From Flaccisagitta enflata (lineage: Eukaryota > Chaetognatha > Sagittoidea > Aphragmophora), in the NCBI GenBank assembly GCA_965153355.1, contig OZ231128.1, forward strand, positions 44,764,001 to 44,828,000: 64,000 nucleotides of DNA. Reading direction: 5' to 3'. The notes below the pieces were generated by a model. It was not told the DNA's origin. It searched no databases and saw nothing but the letters and a program-made list of their open reading frames with translations. Both the position numbers and the translations under genes were made by a program. Shown piece after piece: positions 60,299-64,000 of the stretch. The stretch's first letter is position 1, and every line of letters begins with the position of its first letter.

Positions 60299-60486
60299 GC
60301 TAGGACGATCATGTTATTCTCATTTTAAAGAGTTGTTTTAACTGTTTTAACACGACCAATCCTTGGTCTGTAGCTCTATTCGTTGAAGAACAGCGTTCCT
60401 TCAAAGTTGCTGCTGGTTTTTTTCTCTCAAAATACATGATTCCTAAAAAGTCTGACTTTCGTATTAACATGTAAATAAGATCATCT

Positions 60487-60658
60487 TTAGGTTGCGCACA
60501 CGCAACTCTATTAAAGGCTCTGTCCGTCCGTCCGTTTGTCCATCCGTCCGCTTGTCCATTGGAACTGATCGAGTATGTTTGTGGGGGTTGCGGAGTAAAT
60601 GGGTGTTGGACGCCCCTGAACACCCGTCCGCAACGATATTGTGACCCCGCGTCACTTG
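60487..60658 (-). mobile_element. Family A (type 2) retroposon (duplicate of 10084-10295)
   Basis: GTTGCGCACACGCAACTCTA at one end and CCGTCCGCAACGATATTGTG at the other. It has an internal deletion of ~40 bp relative to its duplicate. Confidence 0.75.
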
Positions 60659-61312
60659 TTCATTAGAACGGCACCATCTGCAATTTTCTGCATCTAACAT
60701 ATATCCCTTGGTAATGCCATTCATTGGCTTGGGCTTTCTGTATGACATTTGCTGAAATCTGAACAAGACTAGAACGAGTATTGACACTATTTTTTTTAAG
60801 AAAACCCTTTGGGTAATATGCCACTTTGAGCAGGGCTTCAAGTTTGAGTAGTATGTAACATTGAAAAAAACGCGTGTCAATATTGCAACTTTCGTATTCA
60901 GATTTAGCAATGGCGATCAATGGGAGCATAGCCAATGGCAGCATACCAACTTCAAAGTATCAACCAATCACAGCTTCCCTGCTGTTTCCACATCATTCAA
61001 GCAGGGTAAAAGTATGGACAAAAGGGCAATCCAGTACTAAATTTGATCATGACAGTTTGTCCTCAGGATTTAAAAACACCTTAAATCCCCTCTCCGCGGA
61101 AATGGGGACTGGTACACTGTGAAAGAGAAAAAAAAGTTCTCTATCCTTTTACTAATTAGAAATTCCGCGCAGAGGGGATAGGGATTCACCCCAAACTATA
61201 CAAATGTTCACAGGTGTATATAATTGAGTCACTTTTGATTTCCCCCACCCCTGCTTTTGATTTTCTTCCCTGCGACGCAACGCGTCGCATTTTAAAGTCT
61301 TTGATTTCCTTC

Positions 61313-61604
61313 CACACTCACTTGTTATGATTGGAAATCGCGAAGTAGTTTTCTAATCTGAATTAAATCCACTCCTGGAATTCCTTAGATTTTATTTTCT
61401 ACGTCCGTCGTCACCAGTGGCGTAGGAGGAGGGGCGTCAGGGGCGTCAGCTGACGCCCCTACAGTCGGACACAGATGGCAGTCGGACAGAGATGGCAGTC
61501 GGACAGAGATGGCAGTCTGATACAATTGTAAAAAAAAACAGAAAAGAAGAAAAGAGAAAGAGGCTGAAAAAAAGACAAATGGGACTGAAAAAAGAAGGAA
61601 AGAT

Positions 61605-61681
<77 letters not shown>

Positions 61682-62655
61682 CAAATAAAAAAAAGACAGC
61701 AAGAAAAAAAAATCAAAAAAGAAAGAGAGAAAGAAAGAAGAAAGAAATGGGAGAGGAAAGAAAGTGGGAAAGACAGTAAGGTCGTATTGTCCGGTTGACT
61801 CTGAGAAATATGAAAGAAAAAAAATTAAATGGGAGAAAAAAAAGTGGGAAAGTAATGTTTTGTCCTGTTAACCTGGAGAAACTGTGCCGATACTAGTAGT
61901 AACAGATTTGAGTCACTGTTGATACAAAGCCAGTCTTATATACATGCTAAAAAACTCAATAAAAATGAATGGAAATGAATGGTATTGAAATAGATTCCCC
62001 TCAGGGAAATATGGGGGAGGCATGCAAGCTAAGATCAGTAAATTTTTTTCAATTATTGAAGTATAACAAAATATTGAAAAAAATTTTTATCAAATTTTCT
62101 TTAAAATTCTATAACTCAATACTTTTTCATTTATGGATCTTATTCATCTCTTAGAATTTTTTATTTTTTGATACTTTTTTTTAATAAATATTTTTTTTAT
62201 CGTATCAATTTTTTTCCCAAATGATGTTTTTTTATTCTTTTTATCTTAGTATTTTTTTCATTTTTTTTTTATCCTAATAATTTTTTTCTATTTCATAAAC
62301 TTATTCTTTTTTCCTTTTCTTTTTCATAATCTTTTTTATTTAAACCATCAAGTGATATCTTAACTGCCTCAGTATTGATACCAGCAATCCTCCCCTGCAA
62401 CCATTAAAGTATATGTTATTCACACACTTTTTTTAACTGTTATGTGAATAAAACAATTATAAAATGAGTCGGACACAGTATTGAGTCGGACACAGATTGG
62501 GGCCTGACGCCCCTGCCCATTTTCCTGCCCTACGCCGCTGGTCGTCACTATGACTATCTATTATCTGTAAGCTCTAAATCAAGGAATATCCATTTAGGGA
62601 TGGATCTTCGCCCAGGATTAGAGATTCATTTGACTTTGTGAATCTGTTGAGTGTG
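61313..62655. mobile_element. 209-bp MITE interrupted by a hAT-like element
   Basis: CACACTCA at the left and TGAGTGTG at the right are inverted. CTTC flanks both (61309-61312, 62656-62659) and occurs once at the paralogous empty site near 10940 (GATTTCCTTCCCCATGAAG). Removing the nested 1126-bp element and its 8-bp duplication leaves 209 bp. Confidence 0.8.
61415..62540. mobile_element. Non-autonomous hAT-like transposon, 1126 bp
   Basis: Ends CAGTGGCGTAGGAGGAGGGG and CTGCCCTACGCCGCTG, giving an inverted CAG(T/C)GGCGTAGG. The 8-bp duplication GTCGTCAC is perfect (61407-61414, 62541-62548). Subterminal GTCGGACACAG motifs occur near both ends. The interior is AT-rich with a GAAA microsatellite (61605-61678); no transposase frame is present. 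The 8-bp duplication and CAG-type ends fit the hAT superfamily. Confidence 0.9.
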
Positions 62656-62696
62656 CTTCCCCATAAAGCTATAAAACAGTGTAGATGTCTTTGTGA

Positions 62697-62699
<3 letters not shown>

Positions 62700-62752
<53 letters not shown>
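62700..62752. repeat. (CT)n microsatellite
   Basis: About 26 CT units; counterpart of 10983-11085. Confidence 0.95.
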
Positions 62753-62758
<6 letters not shown>

Positions 62759-63153
62759 TTCTTTTTGACACCTGATTTCAGGTTGAAATTGAGTTTTGAA
62801 GCATCAAGAAGTCAACAGCCCCACAAGCTTTTGTTTACGACTCCTTTTTGACACTCTTGTTAAAAAATTAATTAACAATTAATACCACTTTTGAAACCAT
62901 CATGTATCAACCATGAAAAAGAACCCAAAAAAACCGATTTTCGTGTTGGGTTGAATATCCACAGAGCTCAGTGAATATTGAATTGATCAGTAGAAATGCA
63001 AGGAGAATATATCGCGAACACATGCACGCACGCACGCGCACACACATTGCAGAAAACATCTGATCCCTGAAACAATGCTTTACAGTATCTAAACTGTATC
63101 ATCACAATTTTTCGCAGAAATAGAAATTTTTAATTTCTGAAGAAATTGTGCTA

Positions 63154-63942
63154 CAGTGGGAACCCAATTTATCGACCTTGAAGGGACTAGGGATTTTTGG
63201 TCATTAAATCCGAGTGTTGTTAAATCGAATTTCTAGTTTTCCTCCATTCATCAAAACTGCTTCATAAGCAATAAGGGCAAGCATCAGTGTCTAATTGATT
63301 TTCATAGTCAATATTCAAGCATTAATGCAAATGGTCAACAGACAAAGAAACAGTAAGAGCTAAAGACAAACAGAAAGACAGACAGACAGTGAGACAGACA
63401 GACAAAAAGACTGGCAAACAAAAACAGTCAGATGAATGTAGCCTTGTAAAAGCTCACAATGTCATGTAAAAGAATAAGTATAAAATACCATAAATAGTTT
63501 GTGGGATAAAAAATATCACTAAAAAAAAATAGTACTGATTTAATTTTTTTCAATAAAAAACTTATCTACCGATGATAATTCATTTTTTTTGTTCATAGTT
63601 TTTTTCGTTATACAGCTGTTATCTTGCTCACTTTTGCGTTTAAAGTCTTAGTTTATGCTAAAATATCTTCCATAGATTTTGAAATATATCAAAGCTTCAA
63701 TGAAAATTTTAAGTAAAAAAAATTGCACTATAAAATGAAATGTCAATGTCACTAAATCAGGAAAAAAAATCCTAGGGACCTGAAAATAGCGACTTTAAAT
63801 CAGGTTTGGCTGTTTTAACAGGTGTCGTTAAATCAGGTAAAATTAATATTACAAAAGCCTGCAAAAATTTGGGACCAAAGAAACCTGGATGTTGAATCCA
63901 AAATGTTGTTAAATCAGGTGACGAAAAGGCGGTAGTCCACTG
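63154..63942. mobile_element. Possible mariner/pogo-type non-autonomous element
   Basis: TA then CAGTGGGAACCCAATTTATC at the left and GGTAGTCCACTG at the right. Inverted GTTAAATCAGGT/TCATTAAATCCG-type subterminal motifs are repeated. The right TA is not conserved and similarity of the ends is short. No intact coding frame. Confidence 0.4.
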
Positions 63943-64000
63943 CAGTTATCTTTTTGTTATTTGTGCTTATACACCTTTATGATGTCTTTGACGCAAAATA

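Overview
The window looks like repeat-dominated, low-gene nuclear DNA from an animal. The evidence is an XK-related-like membrane exon (a metazoan family), spliced-looking exons with GT/AG borders, tRNA-derived SINE-like copies, hAT-type and mariner-type terminal inverted repeats with proper target-site duplications, TTAGGG-like blocks, and very long microsatellites (CT, GT, CA, GTT/CAA, GAAA). There are no bacterial operons, ribosome binding sites, rRNAs or intact tRNAs. I cannot name the species; an invertebrate is my guess.

Layout. Positions ~601-11360 and ~51790-63047 are two copies, in the same order and orientation, of one ~11-kb segment about 40 kb apart. Each copy carries private insertions, so one copy serves as the empty site for the other. 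This resolves several mobile elements: a 170-bp retroposon with a 6-bp duplication (9659-9828), an 1126-bp hAT-like element with an 8-bp duplication nested in a 209-bp MITE (61313-62655), a 257-bp insertion with TTAGGG-like repeats and a 9-bp duplication (60042-60298), a 4.05-kb block with SINE-like inverted ends carrying a decayed multi-exon gene (3087-7134), and a ~780-bp foldback element (56085-56866).

Between the copies lie: AT-rich DNA with foldback MITEs (11.4-16.4 kb); microsatellite-rich DNA with short retroposons (16.5-24.2 kb); a 4.08-kb inverted-repeat-bounded block built largely from two ~160-bp satellites (24.3-28.4 kb); more repeats and a ~1.5-kb giant inverted repeat (28.4-34.5 kb); an XK-related-like exon (34.85 kb); a second, diverged relative of the 4.05-kb element (36.6-38.2 kb); a cluster of foldback/minisatellite elements (38.5-41.6 kb); and the one convincing large gene (45187-48894, minus strand).

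That gene encodes a 1235-residue protein with three modules: an N-terminal polyQ/acidic repeat region, a middle region with an LRAT/NlpC-P60-like His...Asn-Cys-x-His pattern, and a C-terminal superfamily-1 helicase-like NTPase. Its last exon segment plus the flanking polyQ DNA is tandemly duplicated just downstream.

The main candidates for something undescribed are two repeat families, here called A and B, whose paired terminal arms match each other inside an element while differing between elements. Family A is a ~150-280-bp retroposon with a 10-bp covarying inverted repeat. Family B is a foldback element with 60-70-bp arms enclosing a ~20-bp minisatellite.
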